Below are positions 13,224 to 25,553 of a stretch of DNA of 64,000 nucleotides, piece by piece. The translations under genes were made by a program, and so were the position numbers. Every line of letters starts with the position of its first letter. Positions within the stretch are counted from its first letter, which is position 1. A model generated the notes under the pieces. It saw nothing but the letters and a program-made list of their open reading frames with translations. It searched no databases and was not told the DNA's origin. The stretch spans positions 291,193-355,192 of the forward strand of contig NW_006766902.1 in assembly GCF_000275845.1 (NCBI RefSeq), read 5' to 3'. Source of the DNA: Dichomitus squalens LYAD-421 SS1 (taxonomy: Eukaryota > Basidiomycota > Agaricomycetes > Polyporales > Polyporaceae).

Positions 13224-14995
13224 TCAAACCAGCCATCCTTTCCGCTCAGCGAAGCTACGCAGAATGCGGACCAACGGCCCTCGACGTGTCTTCGTATCAA
13301 ACACCTGCGCATGGTCGATGCCCCTGTACCACAGCACCTGCAAGCCATCCTTCTCCCAGCGGAACTTCGGTTCGTCCGCCTCATCGTCCGTCAAGTACCG
13401 CCGAACCTCCCTTGCGTCGACAATCTGATCCAGCTCGCTCAGCACCACCACGACGTCCCTCCCCGCGACGTCCTCCTTCCACAAGATGTTCTCCGTCCAG
13501 AAGAAGTGCCGTGCGAGCGTACGCGCGATGTCGGGGTCGCGGCTGGCGTAGTACCACACCGCCCACTCGTTCGCCGCGCGCGGCTCGCGGTACACGAAGT
13601 TGTACGCGACGGACGGCTGGTGGAGAAGGAACGGTATCGGGTCGATGAACACCCATGCGGAGACGCGCGCGCTGAGCGTCGGGTCGCGGAGCATGTGCGC
13701 GGCGTGGACAGTGCCGTAGGAGTGGGCGACGACGACGACGCGGGGGACCGAGTGCGCGTTGAGGAGGGCGGTGAGGGCGGTGAGCATCTCGGGGCGCGAG
13801 AGGGGCGTGGGAGAGATGCGCATGCTGATAGCGAGGCATTCGGTGGCGATGATTCCGACCTCGGGGTCGGCGTTCGCGAGCTCTTGGAGGAAGGATACAT
13901 AGGGCCATAGTCCAATCTGATAGAGCCAAATTTCAAGATAAGAAGAACGTTAGACTGACTGAGACGTACGCCGATGCCGTGGAAAAAGAGGATTGGGTCC
14001 TTCGTGGTCGAACGATGAGGTCGGAGCCAGTAGATCAGACCGTCGCGGGTCGACTTATTGGAAAATACTGTTAATGGGCGAGGAGGAAAGCAGCACACCC
14101 ATGCGCCAGAGGGAGCATAATGTCTGAAGCCCTTGAGATACAATTGGGTGGTCGCTATGGTATCGATCAAAGCGACAATCTACTGCGAGTCAGGCCTTCG
14201 AAACCTGAAAAGGAGACATCCACTTACAACATACCAGAGCAAAGGCCTGTTCGCCGTCACGACCGGGTCAAGCGAGACCTTGAGGGCGTGCACAGTATGA
14301 TTCCGGCCTTCTTCTATCTTGTGCCCGAGGAGCTGTTCAATGTTACGCAGGTATCCTTCGATCTCTTCTGCCCACTCCTCTTGCAGGCCGTCTCGGCGAG
14401 TACCAAAGAACGCCCACAACAGCCAGTCAACCAGGTTTTCGCGCTTGTTGAGTTTCGGGTCTGCGAAATGGAACCACCCGGTAGCAAACGATGTTCCGCG
14501 CAGTTGCGCAAAACACTTCGCGAAAAGGGCTTCGCGCTCTTTGCGGGAGGGTACCGGCGGGTGTGTGGCAGCCTACGGGAAAAACAGAGCGTCAGACATT
14601 CTGATAAGGCTGCTCCTCGGCCCCTGTCGAATCGAACCTCTCCATGATACACAGGGACGATCTTTCATCAACAGGGGAAGGCAGTCAATCCGGATGTCAA
14701 ATGAGCGCGCTTTTTGCCTCTTCGTTATGGCTAGTACTAGTACATGTTGTCCACTGGACTGGGAATAGCGTACGGAATGGATTCTCACCTTCTGCAGCCA
14801 GCTATTCCGTGGTACAGAGAGCAGGAAGTAGAAAGAGGTCTCTAAACCAGCATATGTGGCTAACCATGGGGAGTATAGCGCATGTCCATAGCGCCAGCTC
14901 GCGCATAGGTACGCTATGCTGAGGAGCGGGACGAGTTGAAGGACAAGGATGGAGAGGCGGATGAGGACATATTCCGGTAGAGATCGTCCGAGCAT
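13224..14995 (-). CDS. Alpha/beta hydrolase fold protein with N-terminal membrane segment
   Basis: This multi-exon gene starts at ATG 14995 (MLGRSLPEY). The N-terminal exon has a hydrophobic helix (residues about 8-30), suggesting a membrane anchor. An intron (about 14579-14790) follows, then an exon rich in charged helices with FHFADPKLNKRENLVDWLLWA. A further exon holds the oxyanion-loop block ILFFHGIG. After an intron near 13921-13972, the last exon carries the nucleophile elbow VVVAHSYGT and, near the C-terminus, GIDHAQVF with the likely catalytic His. The architecture matches a conserved family of fungal alpha/beta hydrolases with an N-terminal extension; the substrate is unknown. Exact borders of the middle intron (about 14090-14200) are uncertain. 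High GC creates long shadow frames on both strands here. Confidence 0.8.
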
Positions 14996-14999
14996 GTTG

Positions 15000-16650
15000 C
15001 AGGTATGGAAGTCGGAGAATGCGGGTCCTCCATCGACAAGGCGATCTCTTGAAACAAGCAGGAGCGCTGGGCTTGGGCTGAACGACGCTGACGACGGTGA
15101 CAATATAAGTACTATGAGGTTGTCGAGCAAGCTTCATCCCCTCAAAGGCACACATGACCCGCCCCGCGCGTCATCCCCTTGGGCGCTCTACAGACCTCGG
15201 CACACTCCGACTCCCGAGCCTCCGACTCAACGACGCTAATCGTCCTCAGGACCGTCCTGTCCTCTTCGACCAGTTGGGCCTTCACGCTGTTCCATCAGTG
15301 CTCTGACTTTGGCTTTCTGTCCCTCGCTTACAATATCAGCCATCTTTCGTACATTGCGATGCCAACCGTCATCTGAGTGTCTAGTGTAAAGGTCTGCAAG
15401 TGTCCCGGTAGCCTCCGGGCTACCTATCGCTCTGCTCGAATTCATTCCTACGGACATGGCTTTGCAGACTTCATGCGGAGGTGTCATTCAAAGACACCGA
15501 GCGAGAAATAAATAGGTAAGCTGTTTCAGTTCGTCTCCAGCCTTGTGCCACAACACTCTGCCTTTCTGTATGGTAGCGGACTACGTTGTCGGTACTCGTG
15601 CACCACCCTTCGCCTTCCGTCCCGAAGAACAGAAAGACAAGAATTCCCCGCATCATACTCTAAGCGTAGAGAGTCTCCAAGCCAGGGCCTTGGGCTTCTC
15701 GGTAATCTAGTCGCATTTTTTCCATGTTGGCAGCTCGCCGTTTTCGGACATCGACGGCCCACTGAGTGTCTCGCCGTCGAAGACGAGCGGGATCTGGCGC
15801 ATGCGCATGGACCAGAACCTCGCGTCGGTGCAGCACAGCGACAACTCGTCGTCGCACTCCGATGCTATGCATGCCGAGGTGCTAGGAGAGCGGAATGCTG
15901 AAGATTCAGATTCACACCACAGCCTGCAGTACACAGGCCTCGATCGTCCTCATGACTGATATCTCCCTGAGACGCGATCGTCGCTTGTAGCAGTCGGACA
16001 CCATTGATGGTGTCTAGCTTGTGACACTTGGAAGCGGAGGCAACGGAACCTTCAAGATAGGCCCGTCGAGCCGTACAGGCGCTGAGGCGGGCGAGGTGAT
16101 GATCCATGGAAAAGGCGAAATCATGTTGACTGACTGATGGAAGGACGACATAGGCCCATTCGAAGGCTACCTGTACGACGCACCCGCCAGTGGCCTCGCG
16201 GACCTCCTACTCTGTCAATGGTCGGCGGCTTCGAGACCGCACGCTTCTGCCGGTTCTTCGTCCTCATGACGCGGCCCCCCGACTCGTGGAGGACTTTGTC
16301 GCTCGCGTCGCCCTTGTCTGCCGTCGATGTCATCTGCGAGGGTGCCAGAGTGTGGACCCCGCCGTGTTTCACGCCCTTCTCCAGGCCCGTCACCTGTGCG
16401 TCCTCTCCTGCGCCCTGCACCAGGAACGTCATATGTTGGCGATGTATTGTGCTATTCAGCAACTGTATATACAATGCATCACGAATGACGCATATGGGCT
16501 AGCGGCCTTAGTACCTGCAAATATGTTGACAAGCTCGGTACCAAAGTTTACGTAGAAGACGATCATGAAGGTGAGAAGTACTAGTATTCTTCCATGGCAT
16601 TATTGCGGTATACACAGGTGGTGAATAATGTACTATAAGAACGTTTCCAG
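15000..16650. other. Intergenic region, no supported gene
   Basis: Short overlapping frames occur on both strands. A minus-strand patch at about 15660-15930 (containing MRQIPLVFDGETLSG) looks somewhat protein-like, but it has no clear start, end or family. It could be the relic of a gene. No RNA gene or repeat was recognised. Confidence 0.35.
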
Positions 16651-16654
16651 AGAA

Positions 16655-17936
16655 CTACACTTTCCTCCACAGATCCTCGTCGCGCTCAACAACCTCTCCT
16701 ACCAGAAGCGCTTTACGCGCGCGGCTACATGTAACCCATTTATCAGAACCTCCAAGCTTCTCGTCCAGGCTCGACCGTTCGAATCGTTCTAGCGTCCGCC
16801 AACCAGCAAAGAGCGCCGCATGAAATGCGAGAAGAGCGTCCTGTAAGCAGGGACCCTCTGGGGGCCCCAGGCCGAATAGTCGGAAATGGTGCGTAGACGG
16901 TCGCCAAACGAATGTCTCGATCGCCGGACACGCTGCGCACCAAGGTTCGTTGTCAAAGGGGGCGAACACCCGCTGAAACGGACACTGCCAGGGGGAGCAA
17001 GTGGGTGGGTAAACTTCGTGTACCTCGGCCGGTGTGATAGGTGCTCACGCTGTGGTACACATGCGCAGATTCATCTAGCTCAAGGTACTTTAAGAGCGGT
17101 AGCCTCGCGTCTCCGAGGATTTGCGTGGGCCAGAGGTCCATGCTGGGCTCAAAGGTGTCGTCGCGCGATGCAAGAATCAGCCTGAAGGATACGAGGCGAT
17201 CCCCCACAATGGGGAGGAGGTCGTGTGCGAGGGAGCGGTCTGCCGCGCCCCTGAGAGTGAGGTGTGTAATGTGATATTGGGAGAACGCCGGGTTGAGACT
17301 CCGCGCTGAGCACCATATTCCCTTCAAGTCCAGGTCGAGCGTCCGAAGGGTCCGCAGCTTGCGAAGGGGAGTGTGCAGGCAAACCCGATCGAAGTCTAAG
17401 TTGAGAGCAGGCCAGTTCTCCCATGCGTGAAGCACGCCGAACCCGGTGCCCGTAGTGGACAGGTCCCGCAGGCGGAAGGTTGCCGAAGAGAGCACGCCCG
17501 GGAAATCTTCGAGCGCGGGGAAGTCGAGGTCTACGAGGTTCACGGCGTATCGGAACATCTTCTCCATAGGTGCGCGGAGATATTGGATCTTCGCCGCGTC
17601 CACTGGGGCAACCCGGTAGTTGCGAGCCATGTCGCCCACTAGACTCCGGACGACTGCCGGAAGCTGGGGCGCCCCGTATGCGACGTCAGGAATGTCGAGG
17701 TGCAGCGACCGCATGGTGGACGCAAGCCGTCGATCGCCACCGACCGTCTCCAAGAATTTGCGAGTTTGGCGACCACTCGGGCCGACAGTTACGTGTCGGT
17801 AGAGAACGGCCTCCCCTTCTGCTCGGAATACAAGACATACGCGCGTCACCGAGGCTAAGTCGGAGGCGGCGTTGGGATCAGAAGGACCGACGAGAAAATT
17901 GAAAACAGTCCTCCAGACCTCCGATGGGGTTCGCAT
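16655..17936 (-). CDS. F-box-like protein, copy 1 (segmental duplication)
   Basis: This two-exon gene encodes 405 residues. Exon 1 runs 17936-17049, a 64-bp GT-AG intron occupies 16985-17048, and exon 2 runs 16984-16655. The first 50 residues (PSEVWRTVFNFL, then LASVTRVCLVFRAEGEAVLYRHV) have the pattern of a divergent fungal F-box, followed by a leucine-rich-like region with repeated LRSLDL/LRTLDL-type segments. Such proteins usually act as substrate adaptors of SCF ubiquitin ligases. The copy at 23817-25299 shares intron position, exon 2 length within 3 bases and most of the sequence. The start at 17936 is the first ATG in frame; the in-frame codons just upstream contain no other ATG. Confidence 0.8.
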
Positions 17937-18580
17937 GGTGAGGCAACGCAAGCGGGCGATGGGGCGGTCCGCGGCATAGGGTTTCTGAGGAACGAACGTC
18001 GGCGTCGCCCTCTCAGCCTCGCTAGTGAATGAGAGTGCACCTGTGTATAATCCTCTTCGGACATCACGGTGTAGCAGATACTGCGATGTACGGCGACTGA
18101 AGTCGCTTGCGTCTCAGGGTTTGGGTACGACGCTACCAGGATGGAATCGACGCGATGGACAGAGGGGAAGGGAGTGCTCGTGAAGACGGCGCAAGGTAGC
18201 TTGATACTGATTCCACTTTCGGGCTCTCAGTAACCTGCAGTGACCTACATGGCCTAAGCTTTATAGCGAACGGGCGGCGATAAGGAAACAGCGCTGGTCC
18301 GATCTGTTTCGTCTTAACGCTGGTATGGGCCACGCTCACGGTACAGCTCATGACGCGTTCGAAGGGGGTGGTTGGGGGAACTGTAAAATTGGGCTGTGTC
18401 TCTGAACTGCTTCGGTTGCGACAAAACATCGTCATTAAATCATGCTGTGTGGCGGAAGAGAGGGACGCAAGAGATGACGCCGTGGCATGGAATGAGCTCG
18501 TCTAAGTACAATCTAGTATCATAAACCGATCCCAGGTGAGTGCCTTCCAAGTCATACGTTGCCGCGCAGTTGTGATAGGC

Positions 18581-19674
18581 TCAAAGTAGTGCTGCCAGCT
18601 CCTCCAGCGAGCCCACCACAACGTCAACTTCACCGCCCTCCGCCTTGCACTTCACATGGTCTCTGTCTTCCAAGTCGTCTGTGGGTCTAGGTACGTAAAC
18701 TGTCTTCATCCCATGCTTTGCAGCCGCTCTGAGGTCCCAAAGGTGTGCGGCAACCATCGCGCATCTCTCTCCTGGGAGGCTGAGATGGTGTAGCGCGCCC
18801 TGATAAACCCTTGGGCTCCTGTATCAAGAAGAGGGTGGCGCGGCCATGTGAGTCCCAGGTTCCCGTTTCAAAGAGCGGACGCACGGCTTGCATGTTCCGA
18901 ATAGATCCACGGATAAAACGACGTCCCAAGGAAGGTCCGCATTCTTAGCCTGGTAAGTGCTACCGGGGTCAGCATGCTATACGGCTGAACAGTGCTCCAT
19001 ATCCTCACCAAGTCGACGAGGAAGCGGATATTTCCGTTGGAGAGTGCGGCGACTATGTGATTCTTCTTTAGGGCGTACAGGCCTTTTGTCGAATCCGGCC
19101 ATCCTGTCTGACATTAGGATCCCTTTCAAGGGGCTCAAGAGAACAAGGCAATTCCTACCCTGTGCCTTGTGCCAGGACATGACAAGTCCCTGCCTCTTTG
19201 CGTCATCCCAGTGGGAGGAGAGGTGCTTCCAACGATCTGACTTGAGCATGGCGTCGAGGACCTGGCATAGGAAGCGCGATCAGGATCGCTATGCGTAAAT
19301 GGCAAAGTCGGAGACCTGTCGGTGAGCTACGTCCATGTTTGTAGCACCCTCTCCCCCTCCGGAGACATGTTGCCTAGAGCGAAGTCTCGGCCTTTTAATT
19401 CACGACGCATAGATGGCACGATGACGCACGCATGTTTGAAGTACCCCGTCCTCCACTCGGTAGCAAACGCGTCCCAGTCTGTCATCGACGCGTCATTTTG
19501 TTGTCACCACTGATCCGGACTGCTGTGAGTGTAGCGGCCCTTACCTTCATTTCCACCCTCCGGTGCAGCCGCAGCGAGCTGCTCGGTGATGTTCCCGTAC
19601 CAGTCCACTACTGTACCAAAGACATCAAAAATGTAGGCCTCAACGTCCTTCAGGGCTTCGTGCGTGGAAGACAT
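18581..19674 (-). CDS. Haloacid dehalogenase, type II (HAD superfamily), intact
   Basis: Seven exons can be joined: 19674-19545, 19478-19430, 19373-19316, 19261-19159, 19103-19009, 18949-18885 and 18818-18581. All introns are GT-AG and 51-68 bp, and the sum is exactly 246 codons (245 residues), the usual size of the family. HAD motifs are in order: nucleophile in FDVFGT (Asp17), motif II ALSNGN, motif III Lys in GTCKPSPRVY, and motif IV AAHLWDL. Family members hydrolyse L-2-haloacids or related small organic acids; the real substrate in fungi is mostly unknown. It is divergently arranged with the WD40 remnant at 20120, as the decayed copy at 25554 is with the intact WD40 gene. The start at 19674 was chosen because the codon above it is not ATG. 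Confidence 0.88.
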
Positions 19675-20119
19675 GGTGCGCGGGATCAAGACGGCGGACT
19701 GACGGACCTCCGCTGGGAGGTTAGGCCTTTATAATGCCGTGTGCGGTACCGTGACGATACATATGCGCACCGGAACAAAGTAGCGCTGGGAAATGACGAC
19801 ATCTTCGATCGACTCGGGGCCAAGTGCGGACTTTTCTTCTCATGGACGCTTGTGGGATGCATCCTCGGTGTGTCAGGATCTGTGCTGTAGTGGTCGGGCC
19901 ATTGGCTTGTAGAAGATTGGGGTTCGTTGGACGTTGTGGCGTGGCGAGCGCGGAAGCGCGTTTGCTGGCGCCTCTGGGCCGCGCCGTGCGACAACTCTCT
20001 TTCAGCCACAACCATCGTCTTCGATGTCTGGTAGGCCGGTCTCACAAACTGCCATCACGGCAGCCTTTCAAGCTCCCACATAATCTGCATCAAATATTCA
20101 CCAAATAGGGGTCTCGTAC

Positions 20120-21066
20120 ATGTCCCACGATAACGCTAAGCCTGCTGCGAAATACGTCCTTCCAGGCGCCGGTCAAGGCCACACTGGTCAGGTATGAAAC
20201 CCGGAACTAGGCACTGAGATCGTTACAGGCCATGCATGGCTACGAAGTCTTCTCTATCAGTGTACGCACCTTTACTCCTTAATTAGGCGCAAGTCTCCTT
20301 ACTCTCGGTGTACGCGTTCTTGTGGGCGTCCACAGGACACACGACAACAGCCGGCTTCGCATCGTTAGGAAGGGACCAGCGGGTGTTCCAATGGGACGTG
20401 ATGATGGGTCAGACTATGCGGAAGATATTGGGGTACAAGGGGAAGAAATATCGTCGCAGCGGAGCTCAGCGAGGATGCAACGGTAATGAGTGTCTGTCCT
20501 GTCCGGGTAGGAGGAACCCTGAAATGCTTAGATTTCTCGAACCTTTGATTCGGTATATGTCGCAGAACCGGATACCGATCCAACCGCTCGAAGAGCACGT
20601 AGGGACGACTCGAGGTACGGAAGTTCAAGCTCCGGATGGGCGATCTGCGGAGTGACTCCATTGGCAGTATGTCTTCCCTCCAGCACGTCGCGTGCTGCAT
20701 GCTATATCAGTGTCTCTGAATAGCATCTCACTAGGTTGCGTAGCAAATGTCGTAACCCACCAAAACAATGGGCTGTGCCTCGCGACTTCGTCCGGTACAC
20801 ACGTCCGCCTCATGAGCTTGTCAACAGGAAAGAGGATGAACGACTTCGAGGGTCGCGCGAGCGTGTCATGCATCATCCCCCGTGTTTCTGGCAGGAGGAG
20901 GCCATTGTTAGATATGGTTGGGCGACGTTTAGCACAAAGGTGTCGCCCTAAAGTCCTATCAATCCAAACTGCATGAACGAGTCATAACCTGAATGAGTAC
21001 CACCCGGTTGAAGCTGGGAAGCTTATTACTGTGACGCTAATGAGACCATGAAGGTGTGGCGGAGTC
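20120..21066 (+). pseudogene. WDR83/MORG1-type WD40 protein, decayed copy
   Basis: The sequence follows the intact gene at 27098-28361 block by block. It retains AKYVL near the start, GYEVFSISV, the HDNSR-equivalent exon, GQTMRKILG, RNRIPIQPLEEH, the block HVRLMSLSTGKRMNDF and a final MKVW. The first ~25 codons of the WD40 region are replaced or lost, stops interrupt exon 1 (for example a TAG near 20205), and the frame changes repeatedly. It cannot encode the propeller. It belongs to copy 1 of the segmental duplication. Confidence 0.85.
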
Positions 21067-21299
21067 CTTACCCAGCAAGTTCATCTACTCCACTCTTGTG
21101 AGTGTTCTACAGCAGCATTTCATCTTTTCCCTTGATCACACATGCTCATCATGTCGTTGAATCAATCGGCGGATAGATCAGTACTAGGAAAAAAAATTCT
21201 GGAAGACCTGTACTAGTACCGTCGGGTATCCCCATTCATGACGTCATCACTCATGCCTTGCTGGTCCCTATGTTTTCTCTCATGTGAACGGTCTTCATC

Positions 21300-21690
21300 T
21301 CACCGACCCGACAGCCATCACCATGCCATAAAACGACCTCAGGATCAACTCTGTCATTGAACTCCCTTTACAGACCTCCTTGCCAATGTGCACGCGCCCG
21401 ACGCCGAATCAGTACATTCCCTGAGGCCCTCGCTCCCTTGTTCTCGACACGGGGTCTAGCAAAACTACGGGCATAAGCCTGCCGTCCTCGCCTCGATGGG
21501 AATACGAGTATAGGTGCGCACGAAAACATGACGTCGTTGAGGAGTATATGTTGTTAGTGACACCGAGATGGCGCGATGCTACCGCAACAAGCACGATATT
21601 TGGAGGCTTTGCGCGAGAGCGGCGTGCCCGTCCATGCGCAGACCTTCATCAGTTCTAAGTCAGTTAGACAGATACGACCGAATGTCTATT
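21300..21690 (+). pseudogene. Aldo-keto reductase 5' fragment, decayed copy
   Basis: The fragment matches the start of the intact reductase at 29716: RINSVIELP (intact RIDSVINLP), then a damaged glycine-rich turn, then RESGVPVHAQTFIS (intact RESGVPRGQVFVT). Upstream sequence near 21240-21265 (CATGACGTCATCACTCATGC) also matches the region before the intact gene (about 29600-29620). The rest of the gene is absent. This marks the right-hand end of duplication copy 1. Confidence 0.75.
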
Positions 21691-21699
21691 CAGGAATAC

Positions 21700-23810
21700 T
21701 CCCGCAGATCTTCGAGGCGACCATGACTGCCCCGATAGGACATTCTAACATGACAGCGGAGCGTCCAGTATGACAACAACGGCAACTGCAGCCGTATCTC
21801 GGCACTATAGACAAGACGCGGCGGATACTTTCCCTCGGTCACGTCACTGCAACAATTTTGCTAACAAGGCATTCGGTCATATATCTTGGAAGCAAGGTGG
21901 ATTAATGAGTTGTCGCCCTGGAGGTACGTGGAGAGAGAGACACGTATCCATGGAATACAACAGCGAGGATGCTCGGGTCAGTATCCCAATAATATTCTTG
22001 ACTGACTGAAAACTGGAAGTACCGAGGGCGTTCAAGCAGTTCCGCTGAAGCGTAAACCCAGGTCGGTACGCCGGGTTAGGGCAAGATAGGGTAGCTTACC
22101 TGCCAAACCGCCGTAGCCTCTCAGAGCCCCGCTCCCATCACTGAACGGCTACGGTGATTTTGGCTGGCAAACCAACCTTACACTAATGAGTCCTATCTGA
22201 CGTACCGAATGGGGCCTTAGGTTAGGAAGTTTCAGCACGTCTATAGTCTGTACGCTCAGGTCTACTTCCCCGAACAGATTCCATAGCACTGTGATTCAAC
22301 ACTTGTAGACTCGACTTTGTCTTCATGGTCCTGGGCTACTCTGGAGTGCGGATGAGTAGGCATGACGGCAAACTCGAAGGTCTTCATCGAAGAATAACGT
22401 GACCAGCAAGGCAGCAAGCACGGAGCTTTTCAGAAGCAGTTCTCCAATATAGCAGTTTACACATACCTGGATGACAATGGATAAGGAACGTCCTCGGTAA
22501 GTCTAGGATGCCACCATGGTTAGTGCGGGGTCGATGGCCGGACCCGGTGTGCCCGAGGCTTCGTGCCAGAGCTCTGATAGGGATTCTCTTCGCGCAACCG
22601 GCCAATTGTCGCACCATTAGGTACGATAAGTTGCCCTACTGAAACATTCTATGTTGCTTCGTACTGGGTGGATTGCATGCGGCGTCTCTGCGATCTGCCG
22701 GCGTAACTCTCCAATCGGTGATCGGGGTCCCTGATCTCACTTGATGGTCCACCAACCACGTTCGGCCACAATGTCTCTACGTGTGGCACTCCACCTGAAA
22801 GAAGTCTTGTCTTTGCGTAAAATAAGTGCGCCTGTGACCGGTCGAGCTGCCGCCACTGCTCTGGTACATTGAGAGTGCGTGCCAGTGTCGATGGTACTGC
22901 GTGCCCATTGTGCTTATGCATGGGTCGGAGGTCCTTTGACCCGATACCCATGTGCTTGGCTGTCATGAGCTGGAGAAAATCTTCGGAGCAATGCCCTCCT
23001 GATCTGAGACAAGTCCCTCAGTTATAGGACCTCCGAGTGGATCCTGGGCCAGTGAGCAGCTTCGATGTGCTCGCACATGCGCTGCAACGAGGAATCAGCG
23101 GCGGAGGACAGTTTAATAGTGAAATTACACGGAGCTTGATAGGAGTAATTCGAAGGTGATACAAGCAATATGTGCAATATCCTCAAGGGCTAGCAACCCG
23201 GCTCGGACTTTCAGTGTGAAAGAGGGGCAATACTACGCGATTTACTCGCAGCACACGCCCGTCCATCGATGTACTGGAAATCTGATCATAGCTCTTCTGG
23301 CTCGCTTGTATCCATGTTTCATAGTGAGACTTGCAACGCGTTGTTGGCTAGGAGTGAGCGCTTCAGCTCGAAGTCCTGGGCTTGCCTGAACGTTAGTCGG
23401 ATAGGTTAGCTCAAGTATCGTAGCGCCGCATTTGATGATATGACCTGAAGTGTATCCAATAGAGACAGTCAGATATCTGGACTCATGCAGTGCCCCAATG
23501 GATAGCTAGCCTGAATTTCGATTCGCGACGGTACTTTTGCTGAACGTGGTCTCTTCACAAGGTACGGGCGGCTAGTGTCTGACGGCCCGCTCGGTTAGAG
23601 GTCCTCCTCCCAAGCCATAGTGCTCGGGGTCCTGATTTACACTTCTCGGGTTGGTGCGCTGGATACCCGTCCGGATGCCCCCTGGTGGATTGTGTTCACG
23701 TCCGTTCACGACAGTAAAGGGTAAGGAATGGGAAGCAGACGTTGATGATGATGAGAGCGCCTATTCTCGGTAAGCTCGAAAGCCATCTGTAGTATTACAC
23801 ATTCACTTCC
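21700..23810. other. Intergenic region between the two duplication copies
   Basis: I see no gene here. An imperfect inverted repeat lies at about 22100-22170 (AACCGCCGTAGCC pairing with GGCTACGGTGATT around a ~28-base loop). Open frames are all short and have no recognised motif. Confidence 0.4.
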
Positions 23811-23816
23811 GTATAA

Positions 23817-25299
23817 TCAAGCTCTTCTCCACAGATCCTCAGAAAACTCGGTAACCTCTTCGACAAGACCGCCTCGTTCCCCACGGGTGTAGGCCACGCA
23901 TGTAGCATAGCTGTCGAGTCCCATCTCCAGCCTAGGCCGTTCGAATCGTTCCAACGATGGCCAACTGGCGAAGAGCGCAGTGTTGTACCCAGGAAGAGCG
24001 TCGTGGAAACGGGACCGGGATGTCCCTCCGACGCGGAATAGTTGTAGATGGTACGCAGATGGTCTCCAGACGAATGTCTGGATGACTGGGCATGCTGCCT
24101 TCCAGGAATGATCGAAGGGGATGAACGCTTGCTGCGATGGATGCTGCCAGGGCAAAGCGAAAGGTCAGTATCGCGTGTGTGCGCCGTTCGAGACGAATGC
24201 TCACGCCTTGGTACTGAATTGCGGATTCATCTAGCTCGAAGTGCTTCAGGGCGGGCAACTCGGTATTTCCAAGAATCTGCGTGGGCCAGATGTCCGTCCA
24301 AGGAAGTAACTCCTGGTCGCGCGCGGCGAGGACTAGTCTGAAAGATACGAGGCGCTCGGCCATCAGAGGAAGGAGATCGTCCGCGAGGGAACGGTCTGCG
24401 GTGCCCCTAAGAGTCAGGTGCGTGATAGAATATTGGCAGAACGTCGTGTGGAGACTCTTCGCCGAGCACCATATGCCCTTCAAGTCCAGGTCGAGTATCC
24501 GAAGGGATCGCAGCTTCTCGACAGGACTGTACATGGAATAGCAGTTGCTATCCCGCGCCGGGGGGACCGAGTTCTCCCATTGGTGGAGTACGCCAAACGC
24601 CATGCCGGTTGTCGTCAGCGACCACAGGCGGAATGTTGCTCCGTGGAGTATACCTGGGAAGTCCTCTAGCGCGGGGAAGCGGAGGTCGACGAGGTTGACG
24701 GCGTGACGGAACATGCTTTCCATGGACGGACGGAGGGCTTGTATCGTCCCGACATCAACGAGGGCGATGTTTGGGTGGCGGGCCGTGTCCCCAATGAAGC
24801 TTCGTGCGGCTGCGGGGAGGGGGGGTACTCCGTACGCAACATCGGGGATATCGAGGCGCAACGATCGCACGGTAGACGCACGCTCCCTGTCTCCACCTAC
24901 TGTCTCCAGGAATTTGCGGACTTGAGAAATGCTTGGGCCTACGGACACATCACGGTAGAGAGCGGCCTCCCCTTCTTCTCGAAAGAAGTGACATACGCGC
25001 GTTAAGGATGCTAGGGTGGGAGCGATGTTGGGGTCAGAAGGGTCGGCGAGGCTATCGAAAACGATCTTCCAGATCTCGGGTGGGAGCTGCGCGGTAGAGG
25101 GAGGGGGATGGGCGGTGGGGCAGTCGGGGGCGTGATGCTCCTTGGGAAGGTCAGTGTTGTTCATCAGAACGAGCCACTGAGAGCGCACCTGTTGACCAAC
25201 TCTCTTCTCTGTAACTCTGCAGCAGGTGTACTGCTTGACGGGGACCGAAGGTGCCTCCGTCCCTCCGGGTAGTAGCAAGGCGGGGTAAGGGTTAGACAT
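23817..25299 (-). CDS. F-box-like protein, copy 2 (segmental duplication)
   Basis: This is the paralogue of the gene at 16655-17936. Exon 1 is 25299-24205, a 61-bp intron lies at 24144-24204, and exon 2 is 24143-23817. From ATG 25299 the product has 473 residues; an internal ATG at 25164 would give one closer in length to its paralogue, and an extra 5' intron is also possible. The F-box-like segment (LPPEIWKIVFDSL, ASLTRVCHFFREEGEAALYRDV) is followed by a leucine-rich-like region ending in EDLWRRA. No disabling change is visible, so both F-box copies of the duplication seem usable, unlike their neighbours. The likely role is an SCF substrate adaptor (inference from family). Confidence 0.78.
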
Positions 25300-25553
25300 G
25301 ATTGATGACGAAAGCCACAGCGTGCTTTATAATCTTTGAGCTTGCGGGTCCTCAGTGCCCCACAGGAATGTCAGTCCCTACTATGGCGCAGGATTTACAG
25401 TGGATGATGGGTGACAAGAAACCCAGCGCTGGCCTGATATGTTCCGTCTTAGCGCCGGTACTTGGATTACCCTCACGGGACGGCTCATGGCAAGTCCGCA
25501 GAGGACGACGAGCATTCTATCGGGTCATGCCCTGTCTCTGATATGCTTCATTT

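Noticed and set aside
13224..14170. Long frames in other phases overlapping the hydrolase gene
   Set aside because: Shadow frames caused by high GC; only one phase carries the HSYGT elbow and the other family blocks.
13224..14995. Alpha/beta hydrolase as the partner hydrolase (ErdH) of the erdS gene
   Set aside because: The link would rest only on fold and on a distance of about 21 kb; no specific ErdH feature could be recognised, so the gene is left as a general hydrolase.
19321..19430. Apparent frameshift in the dehalogenase at 18581-19674
   Set aside because: A canonical 56-bp intron (19374-19429) resolves it and restores the family sequence (KHAQHVSGGGEG), so the gene is intact.
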